Source of the DNA: Paraphysomonas bandaiensis
Lineage: Eukaryota; Chrysophyceae
Length of the DNA stretch: 64,000 nucleotides
Assembly: GCA_965644295.1 (NCBI GenBank)
Contig: CBFFRP010000400.1
Location: 124,001 to 188,000, forward strand
Reading direction: 5' to 3'
Shown piece after piece: positions 35,078-47,164 of this stretch. The translations under genes were made by a program, and so were the position numbers. The notes below the pieces were generated by a model. It was not told where the DNA came from and did no database searches. It saw only the letters and a program-made list of their open reading frames with translations. Each line of letters opens with the position of its first letter. The first letter of the stretch is position 1.

Positions 35078-36140
35078 ATTTGATAAATAGTATGTTTATA
35101 TGATGATAAGCGGGTGGTAAGGTGGGTGAGAGCTATAGAAGGATATATAGGACATAATTATATATATAGAGGGTATTATGAATGTTTAATGGGTTTAGAT
35201 ACTAGAGATTAGTATGGGAATGGATTGTTTATGAGCATATGATAGATGGTTATGTAATGATCAAGCTATTAGGTGTGGTTTGTAATGTATGAGTATGATC
35301 AGTGCTTATCTATCTATGCATATGTACTTGTATATATCGCTATACAACAGTACATATATATGGTATATAATACAACAGTATGTACAGTTGGATGTGTACT
35401 GATGTACTGCTGTACTTGCACTTGAATTTGGAGTTGATGGCTATGCAGTGAATTATGATGCACGTGGTGCGTATGAAAATATCATAGAAATTCTTATACA
35501 TAGACAGTTTCATATATAACGTACTGTAGTACTTATCTACCTTCTCTGTACGTACCCTACCCACATATACTAGAACTTCATATCGAATATGTACTCATTT
35601 ACATCCTTCTCTGTATCGAAGTACACTTACACCATTCCTCATATCTAAACCACATACTACAACAGTGGCTGTCGCTACGAAGATATGTATATTGGCATCC
35701 TTTGTATATTTTTGTTCAAAGATGCCTCTAATATTGAGACAATAATTATCTGTATACCAGCCGTAGTTGTATTGAAGTAATATAGAATATTTTTGCTTCA
35801 ATTTATTTCCGAAAACATATGATGCGATCATGGGATGATCATCCATCATATCCACATACATCTACCTCATATTACAATCCATACATATAATCTAGATATC
35901 ATACTTACATTCATAAGCCTTCTATTATCAATTAATTCTATTAAATAATGACTGATTATTCTTATATTATTTGTCAAATGTGTCAATATATGACATATTT
36001 CACGAATAATTATATATATATACCACTACCAGACGATCATTACAATACATCCCTCATATACCCCTTATAGACCTCTCATACATCTCTAATTGAATCATAA
36101 TATCCCTCATATATCCCTGATATATCCCTGATATTATCAC
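35078..36140. promoter_or_regulatory. Divergent intergenic region between kinase and hydroxylase
   Basis: About 1.06 kb shared upstream of two divergently transcribed genes. It contains TACTGCTGTA at 35405-35414, related ACAACAGTA motifs, and a MITE-like copy at about 35692-35830. No coding sequence seen. Confidence 0.4.
35692..35830 (+). mobile_element. MITE-like repeat, family A, copy 1
   Basis: About 140 bp containing GATGCCTCTAATATTGAGAC and ending TTTATTTCCGAAAA, shared with copies at 38757-38900 (inverted), 49972-50110 and 60485-60613. Ends carry a short inverted GCATC repeat. Confidence 0.6.
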
Positions 36141-37545
36141 ATGATACATTTTACTCTATTTACATTCATGATCTATACATTATCCTCGACATGTCTGTGT
36201 ATGTATGGGGTTGATGTATCTTATCCCATTCACCACAGCTTTCAGGATATTGAAATGAAAAGTAATTCTATTGCAGTAAGAAAGAATTTATTCTGTTAGT
36301 TTATTTTATGTATATGATGATGTTTTAGGTTCAGAGATATCGTGATATGATACAAGGGTGTTATGATCGATACTCTGTTGCACATTGTGAGGCTGGAGAG
36401 AAAGATCGAATAGAAATGAATCTCATACAGCCTGGAGCACAGAAAAACTTTACATCTCTTGGATTTGGAAAATCTCGTGTGCCCCTTAAATTAATGAAAG
36501 ATATCAAGGAAACTTATACTCGCGGCACGAAAATCATGGAGCAATGGGAGAAGGCCAGCATATATACCAACCACTGGAGTCATCCATCTCACATTGTACA
36601 TCTCAACACGACAATGGAACATCGTATTGCTGAAGGGGTGCGACCCATTCTTGAAGCATGGATAGGTCGCTCTCTGTCATTGACGTCGGTGTATGGGATT
36701 CGCGTTTATTCTCATGGGTCGATCTTAGCCCCTCACGTCGATCGCTTGCCTCTCATCACAAGCTGCATCATCAATGTAGACCAAGACGTACATGAGCCAT
36801 GGGCTTTAGAAGTTTATGACCACTTTGGGATAGCGCATAATATTACTATAGAACCTGGTGAAATGATTCTATATGAGGTATGTGAGTTAATCTACTCCTA
36901 AATACATAACAATCGGCAGAGTCACAGTGTTATTCATGGGCGCCCAGTGCCCCTGAATGGTTCTTTGTATGCAAATGTATTTGTTCATTTTTTTCCGGTG
37001 GATTATGAACCGGCTGAACACTTGGAGGATGATAGATTCAATTTTCATCCGGTAGATACAGAAGATCTACAGAGCAATGACGATGAAGGTAGTAACATTC
37101 TTTACTATATACTTTTCAACTGAAGTAAGAGCATATTGCTTTGTATATTTACAGACGACTTTAATACGCTTGCAATTCATACTGCGGCAGCACAAGGGAA
37201 ATTATCAACGCTTCGTAAACTTCTTGAAATTCCTGGATCTCTTGACTTACTGGAGGAGAGAGATGAAAATGGATGGCAGCCACTACATGAAGGTGTGAGA
37301 TCAGGGATGGTCGACGTAGTGCAGTATCTCGTAAATCAAGGTATATAGTCATTCTCGATCGTGTCAAAATTTGCTCTATCACTTTGAAGTTATTATTTGT
37401 ACATTCAGGAGCAGATATCGGGAGCACGACGTATGGGGGAGGGTCTCCTCTCTGGTGGGCTAAGCAGTTACTTCACGAAAGTAGCAGTGTAATCTCTTTT
37501 CTGAACAGTATAGGAGCACCAGACACAACTGACGAAGAACTTTAA
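36141..37545 (+). CDS. Prolyl 4-hydroxylase-like 2OG-Fe(II) oxygenase with C-terminal ankyrin repeats
   Basis: Five exons (36141-36275, 36329-36877, 36920-37088, 37155-37340 and 37409-37545) join in frame to 391 residues. The first 25 residues form a hydrophobic signal-like start (a second Met is in frame at 36168). Residues about 150-260 are the oxygenase: YGIRVYSHGS, then APHVDR (iron ligands His181 and Asp183), then SVIHGR (third ligand His234, with Arg236 likely binding 2-oxoglutarate), and YANVFVHFFP. Residues about 285-390 hold three ankyrin units, best seen in AIHTAAAQGKLSTLRKLLE and NGWQPLHEGVRSGMVDVVQY. It would hydroxylate prolines using 2-oxoglutarate and oxygen, probably in the secretory pathway; the ankyrin part may bind a partner or the substrate. 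Similar fusions are known to me from algal and stramenopile genomes. The substrate is unknown. Confidence 0.85.
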
Positions 37546-38224
37546 AGAGTGATTCTACGGCGTACTAATGCTTATATATTTCTTTTTTTCCGCCTTTGTT
37601 TCATGATTACGTAGAAATATATTCATCATTATATTTTATTTGCTTAGTGACTTACAGTCTGGCATTGCTGCCATATGGCAATATTGTTGTAGGGGAGATA
37701 TTCATTATCGCAGTGTTGCAGTTTTCTATCCACATAATAATACATTCTGCATACGTTCCATGCATTTTAAATACCTATGTACAGTAGTTTTCAGAGTGCT
37801 GAAAGAGTAATCTACTAAAACAAGGAATGAGTTGCCCGGTTAGAATAACATAAAAAATACTTTTAATATATTCTTACTGCGTGATATATTTCGCCTTCCT
37901 ACTGATTTTGTGTTTAAAATCATTTCATTCTTAAAGACACGCTTAAGGACTTCTGCTTTGTGCATCTACACGCATTTCATCAAAAACGAAAGGCCCATAT
38001 TATGATATACCGCGTGCCTTCTGTTATGATGGGATAGTTATAAAGTGTAGTATTGTTCAGGAAACTCTTCGACTGTATATTTCATTTCTCTGAGCTTGGA
38101 TTCTAATGTGTCACAAACAGAATACTGTGTGCAGAAATGACACTCAATCGTAGCAATCTTAAAGCAATAATATCTGCTATCAAACTATCTCTAATAGTCT
38201 CAGTAATACTACTATAGCTGCTCT

Positions 38225-38356
38225 GGGAGAACAGGCGTGTCTTGTCACATGAATACATGAATACTGTTACGCTACGTCTAAGCCTACTGGAGTGTACTTA
38301 ATATCGTTTGACACGCATCATTAAGTATTCGAGTGTCAAGACACAGCTGTTCTCCC
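38225..38356. mobile_element. 132-bp element with 20-bp terminal inverted repeats
   Basis: The left end GGGAGAACAGGCGTGTCTTG and the reverse complement of the right end, GGGAGAACAGCTGTGTCTTG, match at 18 of 20 positions. The interior is non-coding. This is the architecture of a MITE. No clear target duplication was found, and no second copy was noticed in the window. Confidence 0.6.
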
Positions 38357-38756
38357 TAAACAAGCATATTATTGCTGTTTTGAGAGGGACTTGTTGAACC
38401 GTTAAGTTGCATTTGTACTGTACTGTACTGTATGTTCACACTGTTGCTGGACATTGCTGTCCTGATAGTATGAAAGGATGGTATAGTGCTGTTGTGCTGC
38501 ATACACAGCAATAGATGGATATCAATTGTTGATAGATATCTGGATATGCATTGTTGTGTGGTGTATCCAGCAATGGATGGGAATGAACTGTTGATACTTT
38601 ATAGATATGGATATCTAGATATGCACATTCATGGATATCTACAGTATTTATACATGTACATGGATTTCTACATAAATTGTGGATTTTATGCACAAACTGG
38701 GGGTTTATTCTATTTATGCCAAAAGGCTCGTAATACATCAACGTATTACGTATACA

Positions 38757-38900
38757 TCGGCAGTCAGCATCATATTTTTTCGGAAATAAATTGTAGCAAA
38801 AATTGTCTATATGTCTATATATATTCAACTACGGCTTGAATACAGATAATTGTTGTCTCAATATTAGAGGCATCTCTGAACAAAAATATTCAAAGGATGC
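38757..38900 (-). mobile_element. MITE-like repeat, family A, copy 2
   Basis: Inverted relative to copy 1. The outer sequences TCAGCATCC and TCAGCATCA form the clearest terminal inverted repeat of the family. Confidence 0.6.
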
Positions 38901-39130
38901 TGATTCAACAACGAAGTAGCTGTGAGCCACATACACACTCTGTGTATATAGTACATACATCCAGATTGTATACATAATCTACAGACTATGTCTGTGTGCA
39001 TGTATGTATATGTATGTATATGTACATGTATGCATAGTGCATATCTGCCACAGATACACACACATACATATACATATACATACATACCCTCCTTATTATT
39101 TAAATAACCCAACAAACTTCTCCCTATAGA

Positions 39131-41488
39131 ATGAGTGAACCTACCAAACCCACTACAGAGGCACCAGCCGACTCTACTGAATCTAAGGTACATACACTCT
39201 ATACATAGTTAATTATATCTACTAATACACACACACACATACAGGCAAATGAAGCAGTTGAAACAACTGCTACAGCTACAGCTGTATCTACTCGAGATCA
39301 GGTGAGGATCTTTCATATAAAACAGTATGGAATAGTCATTGATTTTATATGTCAGTATATACAATTAATGCAACAGAAATTAAAAGCAAGATCAGAGGAC
39401 CCTCATGTGGATCATCAGTTCTGGAATACTCAGGTTTATAATGACTGCTATGAGTGATATGACTGCTATGAGTGATATGAGTGTGATGACTGAGTATGAC
39501 TGTTAAGACTGTCATTGTATTGTGTATGTTAAAATTGTCATGACTGGTGAGTATGAATAATGAGTTTGTATTAGCCCGTCCCTAAACTTGGTGAGACTGC
39601 TGAGGGAAATGGTCCCATTGATGAATTCAAGACTCCGGCAGATGTCAAGCAGGTGAGAGCTGCTTTAAATATGTTGGCGCTGCTCTTTTGCTTATTGTCC
39701 TGAATACCTGTGAATTCGCCTTAGTATATTCGATAGAATATATAACTATCTACTTTGTCATTGTTAGTATGTTTGAGCTAACTTTTATATAGGAACCATA
39801 CGGAATGCCAAAAGGGTTCGAGTGGGTTTCGATGGATGTTACTGATCCATCTCAGCTGCAAGAAATTTACACCCTTCTCACCGAGAACTACGTAGAAGAT
39901 GACGACAATATGTTTCGGTACGTGAGTTTTCTCGCGACATTATCTGTCATGAAATGGTATTGATGACTATTCTCGTTTCCCACGAATACATCTGTGGTAC
40001 TTTAGATGTGTTTCTATGCGGTGAATTTCAGCCCCTAATCCTTGGATTCATAGATTTGACTACTCTGTCGAGTTTCTGCAATGGGCACTGATGCCCCCCG
40101 GGTATCTCGTAGATTGGCACGTTGGTGTGCGCACGACCAACAACAACAAGCTAGTGGGGTTTATCACTGCCATCCCCGCTGACATATCGGTACACGACAC
40201 TGTTCAGCCAATGGTGGAGATCAATTTCTTATGCGTGCATAAGAAGATAAGGTATCAACGTCTTATACATAAAATAAAGTTACCTTATACCACTTAAGAT
40301 CGAAGCGGCTGGCCCCAGTTCTCATCAAGGAGATCACACGCAGAGTTAATGTCCAGGACAGATGGCAGGCAGTATATACCGCGGGTGTGGTTATTCCGAA
40401 GCCCGTTTCTCGGTGCAGGTACTGGCACAGGTCCCTGAACCCAAAAAAGCTATACGAGGTATGCATTCGCACCTTGTGTCTGTAGCCCAATATTATAGGG
40501 GGTGTAATACCACAGGTGCGATTTTCTCGTCTTGGAGATCGTATGACTCTAGCAATGGCCATCAAGCTGTACAAGGTAAAGGAGAGGCCTGTGCATGCTT
40601 TGGAACCAATGGAGGCACGGGACGTGCCATCTGTTTGCGCACTTCTAACCAATTACCTCCAGAAGTAAGTATCGTTGTACGATTCGAAAACACCATGTAC
40701 AGAACATATATAATGCTCACATTCCGTTGGCCTGTACCGAATCAGTTGGCTAAGAGTTGCCCTGTTTCACATGCCAACGGTATATTATAACTCTGCTGAG
40801 TGAACGTGTGGCGAACAACTCGCCGTACTGATGGTTGCGTTACGGGCTACAGTTGCACAAACATTATAATATGCATTATCCGAACATATTAAGCATCATG
40901 TTCTGTAATATTGTACGGCTGTGATATATATTGCCTGTGCTATGTAGTAGTGGGTAATACCTTGTATTTTTATATGGTAGGACCAAGCTTCACCCTGTGC
41001 TCAATGAGGATGATGTTGCTCACTGGATGCTGCCAAGAGAAGGTGTTGTGAACTCGTATGTCATAAGGGTAAGTACGTGTGTCGAATCTATCCTCGCTGA
41101 TAATTTATTGTCATCATTTCGACGTTTTGATTGTGGTAATCATTATTTTCGTGTGATATAGGGCGAGGATGGCGCTGCGACGGATGTTTGTTCCTTTTAT
41201 CACTTGCCTTCTACCATTATCGGGCACCCCAAGCACAATAAGCTGAATGCTGCCTACTCCTACTACAACGTCGCCAATACGATCTCTCTCCATGACTTAT
41301 TCAAAGATATGCTTTCTCTCGCGAAGGCCAAGGATGTGGATGTATTTAACTGTCTTGACCTGATGGACAATGCGACGATGTTCAGTGACCTCAAATTTGG
41401 TCAGGGTGATGGCAATCTCCAGTACTACCTATACAACTGGAAATGCCCTGAGATAACGCCATCTGAGACTGGTTTGGTTCTGCTATAA
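39131..41488 (+). CDS. NMT: Glycylpeptide N-tetradecanoyltransferase (N-myristoyltransferase)
   Basis: Ten exons fit in frame: 39131-39187, 39245-39301, 39377-39433, 39575-39652, 39793-39917, 40054-40251, 40299-40458, 40516-40664, 40981-41068 and 41162-41488, giving 431 residues, typical for NMT. Both family signatures are present: [11 protein letters not shown], and [16 protein letters not shown] near the C-terminus. Also seen are [11 protein letters not shown] and [13 protein letters not shown]. The enzyme transfers myristate from myristoyl-CoA to N-terminal glycines of proteins in the cytosol. The first three exons encode a low-complexity Thr/Ala/Glu-rich N-terminus expected to be disordered; each is exactly 57 nt. 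The protein ends LVLL, close to the usual C-terminus that supplies the catalytic carboxylate. A copia element sits about 300 bp downstream. Confidence 0.93.
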
Positions 41489-41791
41489 CCACTACATCTT
41501 AGGCCGGTTTGGTTCTGCTTTGAGAGCAGATGTGGCGCATATCGCGAAATATTAGTATTTAAAGCCTTACTCAGGAGGAGGTAGTGTTGTGTACTCTGCT
41601 AGTGCGGTAGTCGTCCATATTAGATAATGGTGAAATAATAAGTTACAACAATGCCCTCATAAGGCTACTATTAATTTTCTACTGGAGATGGTTAATTCAG
41701 TTCAGTTGTAGTACAGTAGAATATCCTTTATTTGTAATATTGCGCCCAACTCAATATTGGTGAGGCCACTGGATCTGACGCCACCTTTGTG
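41489..41791. other. 3' flank of NMT up to the copia insertion
   Basis: A 14-bp string GGTTTGGTTCTGCT spanning the NMT 3' end is repeated about 34 bp downstream. Nothing else recognised. Confidence 0.4.
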
Positions 41792-41796
41792 ATATC

Positions 41797-42054
41797 TATT
41801 AGGAGTCATTGAATCACGTATATCTCTTAACGCGTGAATACAACACACATATACAATGAAATACCAAATAGACTGAATAATTACCAAACTATACATGATA
41901 CGCGACTGTACAAGATACGCACATGTGTGTGGTGCTAACGCTCTGCTCAAACGTGTCTTGCTATTATACTATTAGGCCTTATCGTTCCATCTTTATCTCT
42001 AATAATATCAAGTATATTCTTACTAAATATTAAGACTAACCTTAAATCTTATTT
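41797..42054 (+). repeat. 5' LTR of the copia element
   Basis: 258 bp, apparently identical to 47165-47422. Contains the element's expected promoter, but no defined box was recognised. Confidence 0.93.
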
Positions 42055-42063
42055 TGGCAGCGG

Positions 42064-45000
42064 ATGAGTTCTAAGACTAACAGTTACGATAACTCCGACT
42101 CCGACTCATCGGACAAGAGGAAGGATTCCATGCCACCCTTCGACGCCAAGAACTTCTCAAAATGGCAGAAGAAAAGTAGAGCCTGGTTCTTTCGTAAGCC
42201 TAAGATAGTATACATCCTAAGAAACGATGCGCCAGAGGAGCCTATACGTCAAGAGGAAGAAACAGAAGAGGACTACCTATACAGGAAAAACGCCTACGAC
42301 GAAAATATGCAGTATTTCGAGGAGGGCAACAATTACCTATGGTCACTTCTATCCAGCGCGGTGATTGGCCAAAACGAGGAAGCAGAGGGTATTATCGAAA
42401 CAGTCCCTGAAGGAGATGGAAAAAGGGCATGGTCAGAGATCGAAAAGCATTTCAAAGACAAGACCTCAAATGATACGATAACCGACCTCATTGGCCAACT
42501 GCAATCAATCAAAATCAAGCAAGCTCAAACAATCAATCAATTCCTGGACGAAGTCGAAAAATTGCGATTAAAGCTCGCTACACATGGCCACAAAGTCTCT
42601 GAACAAGACCTTATTTCAAGAATACGACAAGGGATGGTCTCAAATGAGAACCAGACCTATAAGGACCTGGCAATCAACCTCCAAATGAACCCAATTGATG
42701 ATTATAAAACGCTGATAAGAAGATTGAGAGCATTCGAGCATTCCACTGTAGGCTCCCTACTATCACAAAATACGGAAACCAAACGGGACAGCGCAAACTA
42801 CAGCTCAACAGGCAAACAGCCGTTTAACCCCCGTCTACCGAAGAAGCAGAAGCACAACAACGGGCAGCGAAAACAGAAGAAATTCAACAAGCCCAGCAAA
42901 GTCACAAGAGCCTCGCGCGAAGTTAAGTGCTTCAGATGCAATGGATCCAACCACATTGCAGCAGAGTGCAAGCACTCGTGGGAACACATACAACAGATGC
43001 AGAAGTCCACAAACAAACGAAACGACGACAAAAGAGGGAAAGGGCATCATTCCAAGAACACATCATCAAAATACCCAAGAAACAGTCATCGGGATTCGAA
43101 CTTAAGACTGGAAGACTATGACGATGAGGGGCCAAACGATGACAATGACTACAGTGCATTCTCTGGGATGATCACAGACAACCACGTCCTACATACGGAA
43201 CACGAGAAGCAGGAATTTGGCATTCTAGACTCTGGCTGCACAATATCAATTACAGCAGCACGAAGCTTACTCTCCGAATTCACTTACGATCAAACCACAA
43301 TTTACACCGCCAAATCAGGATCAGAAATGCAGGCATTGGGATACGGCAAGCTTGGACTGATTAGCAAGTGCAGGCTAGTTCCAGACGCGTCAAAGACTTT
43401 AATTTCCATCAGCCAGTTGACAACAGACGCCAACTGCAATATTATATTCGGACCAAACGAGGCACGCGTATACCACGATGGAATTTTGTTGACCACAGCC
43501 AGGAAACAAAACGGTCTATACGAGATCAAATTATCCGATTTAGGTTACATCCAAGACCAGTGCAACTTGGCATCTACATCAAGCGGTTCCTCGATCTCCC
43601 TGGCACATCGAAGGTTGACCCACGCATCCATTGGCTTAATTCAAAAAGCACTAAAGTTGAATCTTGTGAAAGGAATCACTATTTCAAAATCCGACCTGAG
43701 CTCGCCACAGCTACCAGAAGGTCTTTGTGATGGCTGCGCACAAGGCAAGGCTCACAGGAGGAAACATAGGCGCGAGACAAGGCAAATGATACCGACAAAA
43801 ACCAGAAGATCGCAGGAGCTTGGAGGACTTATAGCAGTTGATTTTACTGGACCATTTTCACCTCCAGCAATAGTCACAGGAAACACCGTAGTCTTTGGAG
43901 CTACCGATGCAGCTTCAAGATACAGTTGGACATTCTATGGAAAACACAGAACCGAGGATTTTGTCATTGAGTGCATTCAGAAAATTGTGGATTATCTGCA
44001 TTCGAAAGGCAAACGGCTAATACACTATCATGCTGATGGTGGCCGTGAGCTAGTATCACATCGTGTACTGAACTTGCTGAGAAAATTAGGATCAACCTGG
44101 ACCTTCAACGCTCCGTACACGCCAGAAGACAACCCCATACAAGAACGACCATGGCGCACGACCAAGGAAAGAACGCTTGCATCCATTTGCAACTCGGGCC
44201 TACCACCCAACTTCTGGGAACAGGCTATGTCCACCGTCACGCATATGAAAAATCGCCTGCCATGCGCCACTGCAAAGGGATTCATATCACCGTATCAGTT
44301 CATCCACGACGAGGCCCCCGATTTATCTTACGCCAGGATTTGGGGCTGCAAATGCCATACATTCATAGACAAGTCTCAGAGAAGAAACGATTGGTCTCCA
44401 CATAGCCATATTGGGTACTTCATGGGATACCGAGAAGATGGACCAGGGTACGTCATATATGTACCTTCACTCAAGGACTTCGTAATCTCAAGTCACGTCT
44501 TTTTCAATGAGTGCATCCCCGACGTCAAGGAAAACTACTACGCTGAAATCGAATCATCACTGAGAGAAGAAAATTCAGAGAATCGAACAACCGAGAGCTT
44601 CCAATACCTCGTTGGAATGACCCACACAGATCCACAGGATGGCCTCCAATACATCACGACAAGAATCACAGTCATCAAAGGCCACGTGGCTGCTTACAGA
44701 GGATTGGCCCCACGAGAAAATGAAGGGCGAGTCATCGAGTTAAATGACCCAATACACGCTGCGGACATCGAAAGATACACCGCCGAGCACTTCAGTTATC
44801 AGAACGCGGTATCACCCCCGCAAGAGGAACCAGGATGCCCCGTGGAAGGAACAGCTCCAGGGAGGAGCAGTTCAACCGATAGCCGTCATGACGCCACACG
44901 GGGCGGGAGTCACAGCCATTTGAGAGGACCCTACTCAAATGAAAAGGAGGCAAGGCCTCGCCGCACAGCAGAAGCTCAGCGGAATACAGTGCCGAAGGAG

Positions 45001-46929
45001 GCACGGGGTGACAACAAGCGTGATCACCCTGCTCGTAAGGTCAAACGAGCTATCAAGACTGTGAATTCCCAGGGTGACAGGAGCCGGCAAAGCCCGGGTG
45101 GCACAATTACGGGTGTAAGGACACCCCACCGACACAAGGTGAGCCGTTGCGTAAAGAAAAGTCTCCACAGCAAGAGGCAGACCAGGAAAAGGGTAATCAT
45201 GAATGTACACAAATTCGGTGATAATATATACCACTGTGATGTTGATAAAAGATATTTGTACAACCACAAAACACCTGATAAACATGATAGTTACAGAACA
45301 TTATACATGAATGATGTTGACATCATTATGCATGCAAATGACACATGTAGCAATGATGTACCTAACACACCTAACAATGTTGGCGAGGCACTATCAGGCA
45401 GGTACAAGGAACAATGGCTGAAAGCCATCAACAAAGAAATCAAGTCTCTAGAGAGCAAAGGCTGTTGGAGGATAACGACACCACCAGCAAATTCCAACAT
45501 TATAAGGGGAAAATTCGTGTTTAGGGTAAAGGTCAAGCGAGATGAGGTTACCTTCAAGGCGAGGTTAGTGGCTCAAGGTTTCTCCCAGGTCGAGGGTAAA
45601 GACTACAACGAAACCTACAGCCCAGTCGCAAAGGCCACATCAATGAGAACAGTCATAGCACTAGCAACTATACTTGGGTTGGAGCTTCACCAGGTAGATT
45701 TCTCTACTGCTTACATCAATGCAGACCTCCAAGAGGAAATTTACATGTATCCACCCGCTGGTCTCAATGTTCCAAACGGTAAAGTCCTCAGACTTCTAAA
45801 GAGTATATACGGACTCAAACAGTCCGGGTTAAATTGGTATAAATGTTGTACTAATTATTTGTTAGACTGTGGTTTTACCAGATTAGTGTCCGACCCGTGC
45901 ATATTCACGAAATCAATCAATGGTCGACCCATAATTCTGGCAGTTTACGTCGATGACATCATTATCGCCGGTAAAAGTAGGACTGACATCATCCAAATCA
46001 AGAATTCGTTAGCTGAAAAATTCGACATTCATGATCTCGGCCTCCTAGATTACTACCTCGGCATATTCGTCAAACAGGATATACAGAATCGAACTACGAC
46101 ACTAAATCAATCTCAATACATACGGAACCTACTCCACAGATTCAACATGGAAGATTGCAAGCCACGTAGTCACCCCATGACAACAAATTTTCATATAGAC
46201 ATTCTCGAAAAGAAACAACTATCTCAAGAAAATCAAGAATTTGTCCAAAATTTTCCTTACAAGGAGCTCATAGGTTCACTTATGTATATTGCTGTGTGCA
46301 CTAGACCTGATATTGCATATGCTGTAAACACCCTTGCTCGTTTCAGTACTAATCCAAATCTAACTACATGCAAAGCCGCATTAAACATACTTAGGTACCT
46401 CAAAGGCACTATCGATCAAGGTCTACAGTACTCCGGGAAGTCTGTTACTTTAACTGGATTCGCTGACAGTGATTGGGCACGCTGTAACTTAACTCGCAGG
46501 TCGACCACAGCGTTTTGCTTCTTTATTGGAAATTGTCTCATTTCCTGGCAATCACGACTCCAGACCACTGTAGCTCTATCCTCTACAGAAGCGGAGTACA
46601 TGGCACTATCAACAGCATGTCAAGAAGCTATTTGGCTACGGTCACTACTCTCGGAATTGGGCTTCCACATGCCATACTCAACAACCATATGGTGTGACAA
46701 CAAAGGTGCAATTCAACTATGCCTAAACCCCGTACACCACCGACGAACAAAACATATTGCCATCAGATATCACTTCATAAGAGAACAAGTCGCATCGCAC
46801 TCTATTATTGTTGATTACATGCCTACAAACGAGATGCTGGCCGACATTCTAACTAAACCCCTCACATCAAACACGTTCCACAGATTGCGGGATTCACTAA
46901 TGGGGGGGAGGTATCAACATACCTGCTAG
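42064..46929 (+). CDS. Copia gag-pol polyprotein, intact
   Basis: 1621 codons without a stop. Order: gag (about residues 20-285, UBN2/retrotran_gag type, beginning FDAKNFSKWQ), a zinc knuckle CFRCNGSNHIAAEC (Cys289), aspartic protease (ILDSGCT, Asp389), integrase with HHCC (RRLTHAS ... CDGCAQGKAHR) and the DDE residues in AVDFTGPF, HADGGREL and PEDNPIQERP, then RT (KARLVAQGFSQ, VDFSTAYIN, YVDD at residues 1295-1298) and RNase H (FADSDWA, LSSTEAEYMAL, WCDNKGAI). Integrase before RT defines Ty1/copia. The first Met is only 9 nt after the LTR; Met23 (42130), just before the conserved gag start, may be the real initiator. All catalytic residues I know are present, so the element may be active. 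Confidence 0.97.
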   Translation: MSSKTNSYDNSDSDSSDKRKDSMPPFDAKNFSKWQKKSRAWFFRKPKIVYILRNDAPEEPIRQEEETEEDYLYRKNAYDENMQYFEEGNNYLWSLLSSAVIGQNEEAEGIIETVPEGDGKRAWSEIEKHFKDKTSNDTITDLIGQLQSIKIKQAQTINQFLDEVEKLRLKLATHGHKVSEQDLISRIRQGMVSNENQTYKDLAINLQMNPIDDYKTLIRRLRAFEHSTVGSLLSQNTETKRDSANYSSTGKQPFNPRLPKKQKHNNGQRKQKKFNKPSKVTRASREVKCFRCNGSNHIAAECKHSWEHIQQMQKSTNKRNDDKRGKGHHSKNTSSKYPRNSHRDSNLRLEDYDDEGPNDDNDYSAFSGMITDNHVLHTEHEKQEFGILDSGCTISITAARSLLSEFTYDQTTIYTAKSGSEMQALGYGKLGLISKCRLVPDASKTLISISQLTTDANCNIIFGPNEARVYHDGILLTTARKQNGLYEIKLSDLGYIQDQCNLASTSSGSSISLAHRRLTHASIGLIQKALKLNLVKGITISKSDLSSPQLPEGLCDGCAQGKAHRRKHRRETRQMIPTKTRRSQELGGLIAVDFTGPFSPPAIVTGNTVVFGATDAASRYSWTFYGKHRTEDFVIECIQKIVDYLHSKGKRLIHYHADGGRELVSHRVLNLLRKLGSTWTFNAPYTPEDNPIQERPWRTTKERTLASICNSGLPPNFWEQAMSTVTHMKNRLPCATAKGFISPYQFIHDEAPDLSYARIWGCKCHTFIDKSQRRNDWSPHSHIGYFMGYREDGPGYVIYVPSLKDFVISSHVFFNECIPDVKENYYAEIESSLREENSENRTTESFQYLVGMTHTDPQDGLQYITTRITVIKGHVAAYRGLAPRENEGRVIELNDPIHAADIERYTAEHFSYQNAVSPPQEEPGCPVEGTAPGRSSSTDSRHDATRGGSHSHLRGPYSNEKEARPRRTAEAQRNTVPKEARGDNKRDHPARKVKRAIKTVNSQGDRSRQSPGGTITGVRTPHRHKVSRCVKKSLHSKRQTRKRVIMNVHKFGDNIYHCDVDKRYLYNHKTPDKHDSYRTLYMNDVDIIMHANDTCSNDVPNTPNNVGEALSGRYKEQWLKAINKEIKSLESKGCWRITTPPANSNIIRGKFVFRVKVKRDEVTFKARLVAQGFSQVEGKDYNETYSPVAKATSMRTVIALATILGLELHQVDFSTAYINADLQEEIYMYPPAGLNVPNGKVLRLLKSIYGLKQSGLNWYKCCTNYLLDCGFTRLVSDPCIFTKSINGRPIILAVYVDDIIIAGKSRTDIIQIKNSLAEKFDIHDLGLLDYYLGIFVKQDIQNRTTTLNQSQYIRNLLHRFNMEDCKPRSHPMTTNFHIDILEKKQLSQENQEFVQNFPYKELIGSLMYIAVCTRPDIAYAVNTLARFSTNPNLTTCKAALNILRYLKGTIDQGLQYSGKSVTLTGFADSDWARCNLTRRSTTAFCFFIGNCLISWQSRLQTTVALSSTEAEYMALSTACQEAIWLRSLLSELGFHMPYSTTIWCDNKGAIQLCLNPVHHRRTKHIAIRYHFIREQVASHSIIVDYMPTNEMLADILTKPLTSNTFHRLRDSLMGGRYQHTC

Positions 46930-47164
46930 CAATAAAAGAACAAAAGTATCTATCCCACCGGCAGAGAACTCAACCAAGAGACCACGATGGATGACTTAGA
47001 GATCTACGGAGTTTCCCACGAGTATGCTGTATGTTGACATCAGTGTAATCCACAATCTGTGATTGCACTCGTGGGTTTTACCCTCAGTAGAACTATCTCC
47101 AAATATATACACCTATATCCATATATCTATGTATACGCCATATGATTATTTCATTGAGGGGGAG

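Larger units (their letters stand above)
37546..39130. other. Spacer with two MITE-like elements
   Basis: No gene seen. It contains a TIR element at 38225-38356 and family A copy 2 at about 38757-38900. CTGTACTGTACTGTAC-like sequence lies near 38415-38430. Confidence 0.5.
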
